Below are positions 37,117-49,557 of a stretch of DNA of 64,000 nt, in pieces. Location: contig OZ017803.1 in the NCBI GenBank assembly GCA_963969395.1, forward strand, positions 1,240,001-1,304,000, in the 5' to 3' direction. Within the stretch, counting starts at the first letter, position 1; the number at the start of each line of letters is the position of its first letter. The notes beneath the pieces are model-generated. The model searched no databases and was not told where the DNA came from. It worked only from the letters and a program-made list of their open reading frames with translations. The stretch is from Pseudoscleropodium purum. Its lineage: Eukaryota > Streptophyta > Bryopsida > Hypnales > Brachytheciaceae. The translations under genes and the position numbers were made by a program.

Positions 37117-40100
37117 CTATGGACGCCAATCCACATCTCCTTTAACCTCAGCTCCACTACTCTCTCTTGCAGCTCTCCATTCAAAATCTTCATTATCGGA
37201 GTCATCTTCATTGTCGGAGTCATCTTCATTGTTGGAATCAAGTATTGTTGTCTCCTTCAAGTCTTCTCTTGAAGTAGGTTTACTCCCTTCTTTCGAATTT
37301 AATTTTTCTTTTATTACTTTGATATAATGATTAAAGGCTTTTTGAATAGGAACCTTTCTTTTCTTTCTATGTGACAAAGTAACAACATTTTCATCAAAAA
37401 GGGTCCTATTCTTCACTGAAGAGATAGCAAAAGGTTGCATTTCTCTTTTTGCTTTCACCTTACTCGATTCTTGAACCATCAATCTCGATGTAGGGTCGAC
37501 ATGTCCATGAACGGTTATTTCCACTTTGGCTTTCTTTTGAAGTAATAGAGTGCCGTTTGTTGATTTGATGGGTTCTTGCGCCATTCCTTTTCCTAAAATG
37601 CGATCACGCAAAGATGCCAATGGCATCCGATCACTATCCGTATCACTTAGGCTTGTAGGTGATGACGCTACTTTCCGTAGATTACCGCCTGTAGAAATTT
37701 CTTTGGAAATGTTCATTAAGCGTTTTTCATATCCAAAGCTTTGAAAATCATTCAATCGTGTGCTAACAGACTTCAACGGTATTGGTGGAAGAACACTAGA
37801 TCTCGGTACTTCAAAAATTGACTTCATTGGCTCCTTTCCTTTATCACTCTTCACAATTGCCGAATTTATGACTGCCATTCCAACTGAATCACTATTTTTC
37901 TGTACCGCAATATTTGGTTCCCTCTCATCACCACTATTGTTGCCCACATCTTTTGGAACGTCCACCTCCATGACCGCATCTTCTCTTCTGTCATTTCCTT
38001 GCACTACATTTAATGCCACAGATAGAGATTGAGAAATTAGAACTTCTTCATTTCTTCCATCATCACTAATAGCATTCTCATTGATTTTCACTTCTCTGGC
38101 AATAGCATTTGCCTTTTCCGATAGAATGTTTTCGCTATTCAAGAATCCCATTCCATTGCAATATGCAGTTAAAGAAGGTAGATTCTCCTGTACCTTTACA
38201 TTGTCCTCGTCTTCATAAAAGATATATGCATCGTTTGCATTGTCGGGAACAACATCCTTGCGGTTTAAATGATAATCATGCATATCATTCACCAAATCGG
38301 GAAAGCCTTCTATAACGTCTTCATCTCCCCATGCTGTCGCACGATTGAAGTCATCCCCGCCATCTACAACTGAAAGGGCCTTTTCCAAATCCTCGTCATC
38401 ATCGTCTTCTAATGTCGCCCTATCTGAATCCTCTAATTCTATCGGATCCACATTATCATTATACCATTTTTTTCATCTTTTTCCTTCAATGCGTTTAATA
38501 CTTTGGAATTGGTATACACGTACATCAAATCCGCTGCTCTCTCCGGCTTCAATTTATTTCAAGATTTGTTGTGAACAAAAGAATAGTTGCTCCAATTCCG
38601 TTCACATAAAGATGATGACACCGGTTGAGCCAATATCCTCTTCGCTAATGGAGCTATAAACTTGCCACATGCACCTTCAAAATCCCACCAAGTATGAGCG
38701 GACAACATTTGTTCTCCCGGATTCAACATATTGTGGAATGGAGGTTCCTTATGTCGAAAAGCCACAAATTCCTTCACCACTACTGCCTATTCATCCGGTT
38801 TACATATTCTCTCCAAAACTTTCTTACATCCTGACATTGCATCTGTATCATCCGCTAGCTCTTTGTCATGAAGAAGGTATGGATTCAAAAGAGCTGTGGT
38901 TGATTGGAGATCGTTGTCCACCATTCTTCTTCAGGCATAAAAAGATTGTACCAATGGAATTGCAAGTTCTTCTAACAAACAAAATGGTGGACTTTGTAAT
39001 CCGTTCACGTGCTTTTCTAACTTCCTCATGATATGCAACACCTTTCCCATGCATGGTGATTTTGAATCCAAATCGCGGAGTGCACATATGATTGGTTCAA
39101 CCATCTCCACATAATTGATGGACCGATTCCAAAAATGGTCATCAAGAACAATTTTCTTCACCGCTAACATCAAGTCTTTTGGTTGGACTTTGGCTCCACG
39201 TTTCTTCTTGAGAGTATGTACATACTCAACCCATTGCAGATCTACTACCGTTTGTTCCAATGCTCCTCTCAATTTTATCAAATGCTCCATCATGATAAAT
39301 TTAGAGGCGAAACTTGTATCCCAGGCATCAAGAGACCAAGATTTGGTGAATACTTTCACAATAGAGCTGGCGGCATATGTCTCTTCCTAATAAATTTAGT
39401 TACAAGAACTTCTTTATCCAATTTGGAAGCAATCCATTTCTGTGCAGCCCAATCCTTCAACAACAAATTCCATGCATGTACCACGTACCCTTGGTAAAAA
39501 ATATGAGGATATTTTGTAGATATAACATCCCATGCGGACGGATTCACGGGAGCATTTTCCGTAGTTACTAACACGACGTTCTTGGACCCCATTTGTTCAA
39601 TGAACTTTTCCAACACAGCTGCCAAGTACTCCGCATTTTTTTCACAACCACTTGTATCTACAGATCCAAGAAATTCTTCACCTACGGATGATACAAGCAT
39701 GGCATTGATGAGAGGTCGATTAGTCACTGAGCTCCATCCATCAATGGACAATGTTGCTCTAAATTTTCGAATGCTATCTTCAGTCCGTGCATTCAACTGT
39801 GTCTGAATGTTGGTCTTCGCCTCATTCAACAATTTGTACTGAAGGTCGTGGTATGAAGGAGGAATGTATGGCCTACCGAACGTAGCTGTTTTCTTCATTG
39901 CTTTTTTAAAAGCTGTATTTTGAGCCACGGAAAATAGTATGTTCGCCGAATAAAAGAAATTTGCCCACATTGAATGTAATTTGCGTCTATGACCTTCTTC
40001 AAACCTATTCACTAAGCTGCCTTGCCTTTGAGGCCTAGAACTTGATGCCCTCAGGGTTTCACGTTCATCATAAGCTTCTGTACTCAAAGTCACTTCAGTT

Positions 40101-40513
40101 GTGGCACATACCATTGATACCAATTCTTTGGACGTTGGACAAGAGTCTTCATGGTCAGAATGCCACACAGCCTTTCCGGCCGAAAATTCTTGGACATCTG
40201 AAGGGCCAGGGTTGCCATCCACATTATCCATTACAACGTATTTTGGAAAAACTCCTTCGCAATGCCGAAATAAATTTCGAATTGCCATTGGTAATCGTAG
40301 ACAAAGGCTCACCTCTTTATCATGTATACCTCCAGGCCCAGAATAGCCTAAGTGGTTCAATATACGGCCGAGCCTCCTTGCCATGACCGCCTTGCAAAGC
40401 CTACATTCTACTTTACCATCCTGTGGCACACTATACCAAGGAGAAAAATCCCCTGTCGGTTTGGCCTTGATACTGACAAGTGTATGTTTTACCTCAATTT
40501 CAAAAGAAACCAA
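37117..40513 (-). pseudogene. hAT transposase (BED / DUF659 / hATC) with acidic tail
   Basis: One gene reconstructed by following homology. N-terminal BED-like finger (CRLC, then NHL and a later Cys, near 40,405-40,300); DUF659 RNase-H-like part (SIDGWSSVTNRPLINAML; YVVHAWNLLLKDW); hATC dimerisation region (CERNWSNYSFVHNK near 38,580). Breaks: frameshift near 39,360-39,370; in-frame TGA 38,933, TAG 38,789, TGA 38,561; one-base loss in a T7 run (38,467-38,473). After the last shift a 444-codon frame stays open: an acidic, Ser/Asp-rich tail with basic patches (HRKKRK) and a DDSDNEDDSDNED repeat. The second catalytic Asp position reads TEN rather than TDN. The first exon is unclear; no ATG lies near 40,513. 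It would cut and paste the 17.7-kb element. Confidence 0.85.
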
Positions 40514-40699
40514 TAGAATGTTTTAAATTTGAAACCCACAACGTGACAATGTATACAATATCAATAAAATTAGTCACACAAAGCTTTGAAAATCAAAGCC
40601 CCCTCATTCACCAAACTATGCATTATCAAGCAAGAGACACAATAAATTGAAGTTCATAGCCCTTAGAAATCTTAGCGTTCGGTTTTCGAGAGTGAATAC

Positions 40700-40945
40700 A
40701 AAAACTTCTCTTCTAACATTTATAATCGCCTCTAAAAAATTTAGGGTTCATTTTTTAGGGTTTACATTCAAAAACAACCAACGATGCGGACGGGGCTGAA
40801 GCGGACGAGTGGACAGGCCGGACGGGGCGGGTGGATGGAGCGGACGGGGTGGTCGGATAGGGCGGTCGGACAGGGCGGTCGGATGCGGCGGACGAGGCGG
40901 TCGGGCGGACAGACTAGACGGAGCGGACTTCGCATTGCCATTAGT
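40700..40945 (-). promoter_or_regulatory. putative transposase promoter: GGACGG array, teloboxes, TATA-like box
   Basis: 40,783-40,930 is a GC-rich run of gcggacgg/gggcggtcgg words upstream of the leftward transposase. Between it and the gene, on the minus strand, lie two AACCCTAAA motifs (40,741-40,770; telobox-like) and a TTATAAAT near 40,718-40,726. The order array, telobox, TATA, gene suggests a promoter. The proline-rich 66-aa ORF here is a translation of the array. Confidence 0.5.
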
Positions 40946-41326
40946 CATTAGAAAATTTTATATTGTTATATAATTTGAAAGTTACACAATCACAAATGAA
41001 TGCATCCTCGTAAAATAAGATGTACATATAAAAATATTTTTATATGCAAATGAAAATATAGCATCTTTATATATAAATATATATGTATAAACAAAATACA
41101 TGAAAACATAGTTCCAATATCACTATTGAATCCTATACGATCTTTTTAAGATCTAAATCTTTCACATTCTTTTTTGTTTTTAAACAATGAAAGGACCATT
41201 GTTTTTAAAAAACAAAATTCTCCTCAAATCCTACTTTCCACCGGATGGACCACTACCTTCTCCCAAAACAAAAGGAAAATCTGCTGTACCGAGGAGTTTA
41301 GCAAATGATTGACGAGTTGACCGTTG

Positions 41327-44300
41327 TTAACTTGCACGGACTATTCGCCCTCCAGATTGAACTTCGATGTCCACCTTATGAAATTGTTTCTTGGTTTCCG
41401 GAGAGAAGTCATCGTCCTCTTCACATTTTCTTTTTTGTGATAAATCGACTTCGTCTGCCTTTAAGGTTCTCAAGTTGCTCTCCACACGATCTACCATCGC
41501 TTGAACAACTTCATCATCTCCTTTCCCTTGCCATACTGTGAGGCAGTCTCCATCCAATAGGAAAGCCTTCCAATGCCCTATAATATCGCCAATGCGCCTA
41601 TCAAATGCTGCTGCCACATCTACAGATGAATGTCCTGTGCTTGTTAGTCCATTTGTATCGTAGACAACACGAACTTTTGCAGCCTCTTCCAACTTCGACA
41701 ATAGAAGGGCCCTACCTACAAGGGTGTGGTCGTATGCCTTATACTGCTCATCGAACTCTTTTCCATGGTTCACCTCCACCCAACTATCTTCTGGTCCTCT
41801 CTCCACTTTTTTATCTGGAAAACGAAAGAACTTTTCGTGTTGCAAGCTCCAATGTCCCCCCGTGTTGCGACAAAACATTTCACGGGCCGCGTCATCTACG
41901 ATTCCTCGAGCCTGCAATTCCACCTCTCTATTGTGAGTCATCCACACATCCAAATCCAATGGTTGTTGAGATTCCTCGTACAAATCATGCCTCTATTCAT
42001 TTGCATTCCACCGGATTGGCTTCCTCCAATGTTGATAATTTTGGAATTTGTACGGCGCTTGATCAAGAGGAAGATTCCAACGATTGTACTTGTGGCCTGG
42101 AGGCATAGCTTCCAAGATACCAAACATTTCGTAGAACCTAGCACTCAATGGACTACAACACTCGGCACACACCGAACGAATGAGTGATGCTTTCACAATG
42201 CAAGTGACATGGAAAGTGTGGCGACATTGGCCCATGGTTACCGCACCTTCTGGTCCGAAGAGGCCTTGGCAAAGGCTACAACAACCATCCAAGATTGGAG
42301 AGGCTGGATCACAAGCATGCACCACTCGCTTGTCTTTCACATTGATGTGTGTTGAAAGTGTGTTGTAAGGGACCCATCCTTCCTCTACTTCCAAGGCCCA
42401 ATTGATGGGTGGAGCTTGGTCCTTCTTTGTGTGGTTTAACCGCTCAAACATGGCATCCATGTCTCCCCAACATGTGATCTCCGTATATCCCTTTGAAGGA
42501 TGTTGGTCAAACATAGTCTTGAATCAACTCAAAGAGCTTTGAATGGCATCGCAATTTTCATTCGACTCCATTGCCAATGTTTGAAGACCTGCCATTGCTC
42601 GAGATACTACAGAGGGCTTGTCTTGGAGTCTTTGTACCCATGCTAACCATCGAGACTCCAAGCCGCTAGATGGCATAAACTTCTTCAAATCCAAGGACAA
42701 TTGCAATCGATTCAACTTGGATTCAACGATTCCTTTTGCTTCAATTGCCTCCTCCAATTTATGCTTCAACTCTTCAAAGTCACAACTCTCCGTTTGCGTC
42801 TCCGCATTCACGTAAACGGATGAAAGCTTTTCCATTGATGGTTGTTGTGTCGTTTTTAACATGCTCATATCGTGACTTTCTTGTACATTCACAATGGCAG
42901 GGTTGTCGCTTACTTCGGCCTTATCAAAAGGAAGAGAGAGCTTATCTTCACTCTCTTGAGTCTCTTGACTGTCTCCGAGTACAATCACTGGTGAGATTGC
43001 AACCTCACTTGGATTCTTGGAGGTCCCTTGCAATTCTGCAATCCGTTTACGCATCTTCATCAACTCCTCCATTTGCCTCGATGATTGTTGATTTAAATGT
43101 TCAACCTCACTCTCCAAAGTCTTTAATTTCAACTTCAACATTTTGCACCTTGCTTCCACTCCTCCAAGGTCAGCAATTTTCTTCTCATATTCCACCAATT
43201 GTAGTATGTGAACATCTCTTTCTTCGAAAAGTGGTCCGAAAGTCTTCGTGAGATTCTGAAATGCTATAGCAACTTTCAACATCTCTGGTGCCATGAAAGA
43301 AAACTCCTTGGCCAAATTCATAAAAGTCAAAGCAACTTGCGCTAAAAATTCAGCTGACATCGTCATCTTGAAAGCTGTATCAAGTATATGTGCAACATTC
43401 TTTGGATCTGCAAGTGGACTCATTGGAACAGCAGTAGCACCATCATCAGGGTTAGACGATCCGCCTATTTCTTCATGAAGGTTAGCAAACTGAATCGAGA
43501 GCTTCAAAAGATTTTCCAATTGTTTTAGATTGGACATGTCTTGCAAGGTTCGATGTAGAGGACTTGGCAATGCCGCTGTAAACGGAAACTCTTCCGCCCG
43601 CCTTTTACGCTCGGAAATCAATAATGAGGATATATTATCAATCGTCACGCCTTGTCCACGAGGCGTATGTACTTTGTCTTCTAAACTTAACGCTGGACTA
43701 GATTCGACGCCTTGATGCACAGGCGGAGATTTGTAGACCAAACTATCAAAACAATTGTTGGCTATCAGACTATCAATTGTAGCATTAGCCTTTGCCACTT
43801 TCTCCGCCAAGACTTCATCTACTTTACTTTTTGAAGTTCCCCCGCGTTCCGTGCAAACCTTGCCTTGGTTTACAAACTCCGTTTGCGTTTGTGCCGCAAC
43901 ATTTGGTGTAAAGGTCAAACGCGTTGGAGCTGTGGAAAAGACTTCACCCTCCTACGCCTCTACATCTTTCTCCACATCTTTCCCCACATTTTTCGAAGAG
44001 CTTTCATTGATTGCTTTTGTTGGAGATTGTACAAACCGTAATTCTTCAACATTTGAGGCTTTTTCCACACCATCCGTTTTCACCTCAATAGTATTTTTTA
44101 ATACTTTTTCTGTTTCTCCCTCTGAATTGTACAAGTCGGGAATGTCCTTTTGATTGGCTTCAAGTAGAAGTGGGCAAACTGTTGTCGTCGGAAACGTGCT
44201 CCAATCGATCTTGCGCTCTAATATAAGTTTCGCGTAAACCATACACGCCAAGCTATAATTAATATAGCCTTTGCTTCTGGGCTTGTTTCCGAATAGAATA

Positions 44301-44617
44301 CGCCACACCTCCTCAAATCGATGGACAAAATGTTTGTTGTTGCAAGTCCATGGTTTACAACAAAAATCCCGTATATGACTCTTGTGCGATTCCTGAGGCC
44401 ACAACTTGTTAATGTGGTACATTTTAACATAGGTTCTGCACATTTTTTATGTCCAATACTCCGCATCTTCATCTTCCCACCTGCTCTCTGCTTTGATTGT
44501 AGGGTCATTTAAAATGTCAAGCCAAAGGTCATGCGTAGCCCCTTTCACTTTGCTCTTTTTCTTGGCTTCGCTTCCCGGAGTCACCCCATCCATATTTCGA
44601 TCACCTTCGCCGTTCAT
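41327..44617 (-). pseudogene. coiled-coil RING-H2 protein with N-terminal Cys/Trp domain
   Basis: A single reading frame of 1,097 codons from ATG 44,617 to a stop at 41,327, interrupted only by four stops: TAA 44,449, TAG 43,954, TGA 42,526, TAG 41,995; no frameshift. Domains: residues about 1-150, a Cys/Trp domain (MCRTYVKMYHINKLW ... YAKLILERKIDW) shared with the gene at 48,289; about 470-535 and 612-645, coiled coils; about 780-820, a RING-H2 finger with spacing C-x2-C-x14-C-x-H-x2-H-x2-C-x10-C-x2-C (42,157-42,280), as in E3 ubiquitin ligases; C-terminal region with a basic patch (QKRK). An E3 ligase role is inferred from the RING alone. A GGACGG array and TATA-like box lie about 215 bp upstream. 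Confidence 0.75.
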
Positions 44618-44827
44618 GATTGTCAAATGGATTCAATAACCAATTGAAGTGAATAAAAAAAACTCACGTGATAGTCAAAAGTGATGGCATCAACCGCAAC
44701 ACAGTAACAAAAGATAGAAGACCCCAATTCTGCACCCCGTAGGAGCAACTAGCGCATAAAACAATAGTAGCACATCCAACTTGGCACCGAAGGAGAATTG
44801 AAGTGAGAAGAAATGAAAGTCACTCCA

Positions 44828-45060
44828 CCCATATAGCCGTTCGCCGCCGGACTTGCCCCGGACCGCGCGAAGCGGCCCCGAACCTCGCGTCCGCCGCACG
44901 GACCGACGACGTTCGCTTCAGCAGCGGATGCGCCGTCCGACCCGTCCGACCGGCGCGTCCGCCCGGACTGTCCGCACTGTCTGCCTTCCGACACCGTCCG
45001 CGCTTTGGACACGCCGACCGCCCCACTTAAATACTGACCGCCTACAGCGTCCTCCCAGCT
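44828..45060 (-). promoter_or_regulatory. putative promoter of the RING gene: array plus CTATATGGG
   Basis: 44,837-45,045 is GC-rich with GGACGG/CCGTCC words. At its edge nearest the gene, the minus strand reads CTATATGGG (44,828-44,836), a TATA-like box about 215 bp before the ATG. The same layout (array then CTATATATATGGG) precedes the gene at 48,289. Opposing Pro/Arg-rich ORFs are composition artefacts. Confidence 0.5.
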
Positions 45061-47164
45061 ATCCATTGGTGCATCCTATGAGACCATTATTATTCAAAAA
45101 GAGCGGTAACATTTCAAAAATAAAACAGCCTAATAATCACTACTAAATGAGGATCAATGTAATTGATTTATCATTTTTTTTTTTTTTAAATGTAAACCCT
45201 AAACCCTATACCCTAATTACCCTAAACCTTTTCTTTTCTCCCCTAAATTGTTTTACGAATAAGGGGAATGTGGTTAAGTTGAATATGTTTGGATTATTTA
45301 CTGATATTATCCCTCTAAATAGGTTTTGAGAAGATCTGAAGATGGTGGAGATTTTTTTTAAATTCATTAGGAAATCAAATGTTTTGCAGAAATAGTCAAT
45401 CCTTTTTCATCGTAAGCAAATGAAATTTTTTAAAAAGGCCCCCATACATAATTAGAATAACAGTTTAATGGATTTCAACCTCATGATATTTAATGAAAGG
45501 TTGTAATTTCTAATTAGAAGTGCATCACGATCTTCAAATGAACATCGAGTCTTTCATATTTTTTAATGAAATTTTGATTAGATTTGAAAACAAAGAAAAA
45601 GAATCAATGTTTTAACTTTCAAATCATGTATGGCTATATTTTTCCTTAAAATCATAGAAAAATTCGTTACTTGAGTTGGTGGAGTAGAATACATTATACA
45701 CTTATACATGTGCTATATTTATTTCGAAGGGTAATTCCAATATTCTTATTTCAGATGTTTTTAAATATTAATTTTAAAAAAGAGGGTTCATTGTTAAAAG
45801 ATCTAAAAAATTGACAAACATAATTTCTATTATAAATAGGAATTGAATTCGGAATTCGAATTTTGAAATGATTCAAATGAACAAGATATTGATTATAAAA
45901 CTTAGGTATATGGTATTGTTTTTGGTTTGTACTTTATAGAGTACAATACTTCAATTTTAATCCTAAATAAATGAAAAAACTCCACATGAATGAAATGTTT
46001 CTATGTATTGCACAAAGATTTCTACCAATTACTATGGTAATTAAATACATTGTTACATTTCATAAAATATTCTACATAGAAAGAAAAAATCATTTCAGTT
46101 TTCAATCATGATAAACAATGTCTTCTACTCTTTCTGTTATATGTTTATTTTGTATAACATGTACATTGTACAATCTTTGAGAGCAAGGTAGTTCATTTTT
46201 CATTTTTGGCTCTCATTGAAATAGAAAATATATTTGTGTTTGGATTTTGAAATCATTATGTATTCTACGGTCTTGCAAGAATGCATCTTATTCCTTCTTT
46301 TGAATCCTTTTGATATTTTCTTTATTTTCCTTTGTTTTCTGTCTCGTAGGGCTCTTGTTCTCTTGTTCTCTTCATTTGACTAGCCTATTTGGCTTGGCTC
46401 TTAGTTTTTGTTTTTTTTAATGCAATGGTTTATGCATATGTTATAAAAAATATATATTATTTATTTAAAATTAATATATTGATGAACAAACGCATAAAGG
46501 CATTCAATGTTTTCACATTTAAAGTTATAAATCTATCATAAATCACTCTTGCAAATTTGAATGATTGAATCGAAAATTTGAAAATGTAATTACAAGAGCT
46601 TTCAATTCAATCAATTGCATAAATCATAAATGTTGAAATACAACTCGTATGAGTTTAGCATCTATGAAGATTAATTCATGCCATCCACATGCAATTTTCC
46701 AATTTAATAAAATGCAATTGAGTACTTCAATTTCTTTCGTTCCAATTCTCCAAGTAACATTCACTTCATATCTTTCTCTATTTGTTTATCTATTTTTTGG
46801 GAACAAATGGAGAAACCATCTTTGTCTATATTTGAACATGCACTCTTATTTGATTGATGAAGATTATATCTATGAAATATACAATCATTGATTTGTTCAT
46901 GTTGATTTATCTAATATATTTTATGTATGTATATATATATATATATATATCATCAGAGGAGTATGGAAGACAAGATTGACAGATTGTGTTCAAATGTTGT
47001 TGATTTTGAAATGATTTAGTACTATATCATTTATAAGAATATTATAATAGTGTTATGTTATAATATTAATCCTAAAACAATTGCAGCAAATATTAAAATA
47101 CATGCTAAGCTAGGTTTGTTAGCCTACCAATTGTTCATTAATAGACATAATTGAGTAGCCCCCT
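45061..47164. other. AT-rich spacer between divergent genes
   Basis: No gene. Degenerate telomere-like CCCTAAA words at 45,190-45,228 and a TA microsatellite at about 46,928-46,952. Confidence 0.5.
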
Positions 47165-47390
47165 TAAATGAAACACTCAATATCTAATATCTTACAATCC
47201 AAATGGTGGATTTGTCTAAAATTTTTTCCACATCTTTTCCAACTAATTTACTACAAGATCCTACGGTTACATATGCCCAAAAGTATTTTTCTTTTAAGAC
47301 TTGGTATTTGCACTACTATTGGCAATTTTGAAGTGTTTTTAGTGAAAAGAACTTTAGGGGTTAAACATTTATATACCATTAGATTTTGAA
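47165..47390 (+). mobile_element. R1 fragment inside the 17.7-kb element
   Basis: Matches the right-hand part of R1 (tcctacggttacat, gcaattttgaagtg) and ends CTTTAGGGGTTAA near 47,363. The left part is missing or too diverged. A nested insertion or remnant. Confidence 0.55.
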
Positions 47391-47794
47391 AGAAGAACAA
47401 TTTGCTTCAGTGGGAATAACTATAAGTCCATGCTCTTTTTCGATAGCCAAAACACACTTGCAAAGACTTGGACATTTAGCGGTTTACTAAGTGATTAGAC
47501 GTCAACTAATTCAATTTAATAGTAGAATTTTTATTCAACTACCTTCTTACAATTGCTTTATACACAATGCAATGTGAATATTTGGGCACATATATTAAAC
47601 GTTACAATCCTTTCGTGAATTTTTGCACATTTTAGCTCATATCTTTGTACAAAAATATCATTTACCAAGAATTCATAAATTTGGTCATAAAGGAAGGCTA
47701 CCTTTTTTAATTTCAAATTTTACATTGGATGAATGAAAAGTTAGTTGGACTATACAATGCCATGAAGACCTCTGTTTATCGTGCAAAATATGGA

Positions 47795-48150
47795 CGTCGG
47801 GGCGCTTCAGGGTCAAACCGATCTGTCCGCCCTCATATCTATCCGCCCCATCCGTCCAGATCCACGTCCGTCCAGACCCCATCCGCCGTCCGCCGTGATA
47901 CCCGTCTGTCCGTCTTCTGTTCGCCCTGTCCGCCCCGTCCGCCCCGATACCCATCCGCCCTGTCCGTCCAATCCGGCGTCTGCCCTGTCCGCCCCGTCCA
48001 CCCAAGTACGGCTGTCCGATAGACACGCAGACTGATGTGGTCCGCATGATCTGGACGTCCGCCTATATATATGGGGAGGCGGACGGCTCATTCTGAACAG
48101 TCGTTCTTTTTTGGAGTGGGCGGACGAGTGCATTGGAAGCTCTGCGCGCC
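47795..48150 (+). promoter_or_regulatory. putative promoter of the Cys/Trp-GSY gene: array plus TATA box
   Basis: 47,795-48,060 consists of CCGTCC/GTCCGCC words. It is followed directly by CTATATATATGGGG (TATA core 48,064-48,072) and more GCGGACGG words. The gene begins about 200 bp downstream. ORFs on both strands over the array are composition artefacts. Confidence 0.6.
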
Positions 48151-48288
48151 CCTTACGCTTTGAGTGAACGATTGTTGTGGCATTGTTACAAATTTTCACA
48201 AAGTTCACGCTTGTAAAATTTTAATTAATTAATTAAATCAAAATTTTGCTTCTTAAGCTTTCTAATTGTTTCATTTTCTTTGATTCAG

Positions 48289-49557
48289 CTTCATCATACC
48301 GAAAGATAGAACATCCAAAAAAAGTAGTCGAAAAGGATGACCCCAATTGTTCGATTGGGATGTTTGGGCCGATCCATTGTGCGTGGGTGAACCGGGATGG
48401 GAAGAAGAACCAACAACAGTGTGGGATTGTTCAATGTGCAAGAAGTATGTGAAAATTACTCACATTCAAAAACTTTGGCTACGTGAACGTATAGAGCACC
48501 AAGCGCCACGTTGGGAAGGACAAATGTCTACGTGCCAAAGTGAGCACTTCAAACAACGATACACACAAGTGCATCGAGTTTTTGGCATTAAAAGCGCCAA
48601 ATCAAATATAATGAATTATAATGTTATAGCAATAGCTTGGGCAGAGATTGTACTCCATAAGGACGTGGACTAGCGTACCGCTACAGGTCACAATATGGAG
48701 AACTATACACGCACAGATGCCGTTATAGATACACAGTGGAGGGGCGTAAGCGATTGCATGCCAGAGTGGTCAATCGAGGTTATCTACAACAACCTTCAGT
48801 TGTTCTACGAGATGTTGAAGATGCGTGGTTAGATGACAATGATGACGATGATATGCAAGCGCTTGTCACATTTGGAATTAGGCATGAGCGGGTAGAAAAA
48901 CGAGAACGAATTGAATTCGAACAACAAATGCAAGAAGCAACACGCAGAAGCCTTCAAGATCGTGGACGGCAAGATAGGCATGGTGGGTCCTACGGACATG
49001 AACATGGAATACGAGAATCTGAACAAAGAAGAGGTGGTTCATACTCTGGTTACGATCCTCAAAATAGATATGAAGGTGGAAGAGGGAGCTATGAATCCAC
49101 GCATTATGGTGGTTCAAGTGCAGTTGGTTCTCGTTATGGCACTCCCCCTGAAATTGGCTCTCTAGGTGGAGCAAGTAGCTATGGCAGCACGCACTATGGT
49201 AGGTCTAGTAGATCTAGTTCATATTATACTACGCCCACTCAAGTGGGCTCTGAAGGTAGTGGAGGAAGTCATGTAACCCCGCAGTATAGTTGCTCTCTTT
49301 ACGGAAGCGCCCAATACTATCCGTGATCAACTAGAAATGATTCATACAGGCATCATGGGGCCTCCTATTATGGGGCTTCAAATGAAAGAGGATCAAAGCC
49401 TACTACTCCGGTTCCTCCTCCCACTTTTGGAGGTTCAAGCTATGGACAAGGAGGTGCACCGAGTGGATATCACGGAAACTACTAAGGTGGTTCTTTTATT
49501 GGAGTACAAAGAAGAGGCAGCGGTCAACAATTTGAGTCCGATTTAGATTCTGAATAA
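48289..49557 (+). pseudogene. Cys/Trp-domain protein with Gly/Ser/Tyr-rich C-terminus
   Basis: An acceptor-like ttgattcag precedes 48,289. The N-terminal domain (about 48,329-48,675: FDWDVWADP, DCSMCKKYVKITHIQKLW, later AEIVLHKDVD) aligns along its length with residues 20-130 of the RING protein. It is followed by an acidic stretch, a charged helix (RHERVEKRERIEFEQQM) and about 180 residues of low-complexity Gly/Ser/Tyr repeats (THYGGSS, GSRYGTPP). The last frame runs to TAA 49,555-49,557 beside AATAAA. Breaks: frame changes near 48,345 and between 48,670 and 48,760; in-frame TAG 48,671, TGA near 49,324, TAA near 49,483. Function unknown; CxxC suggests metal binding, and the tail resembles RNA-binding or phase-separating regions (inference). 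Confidence 0.65.
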
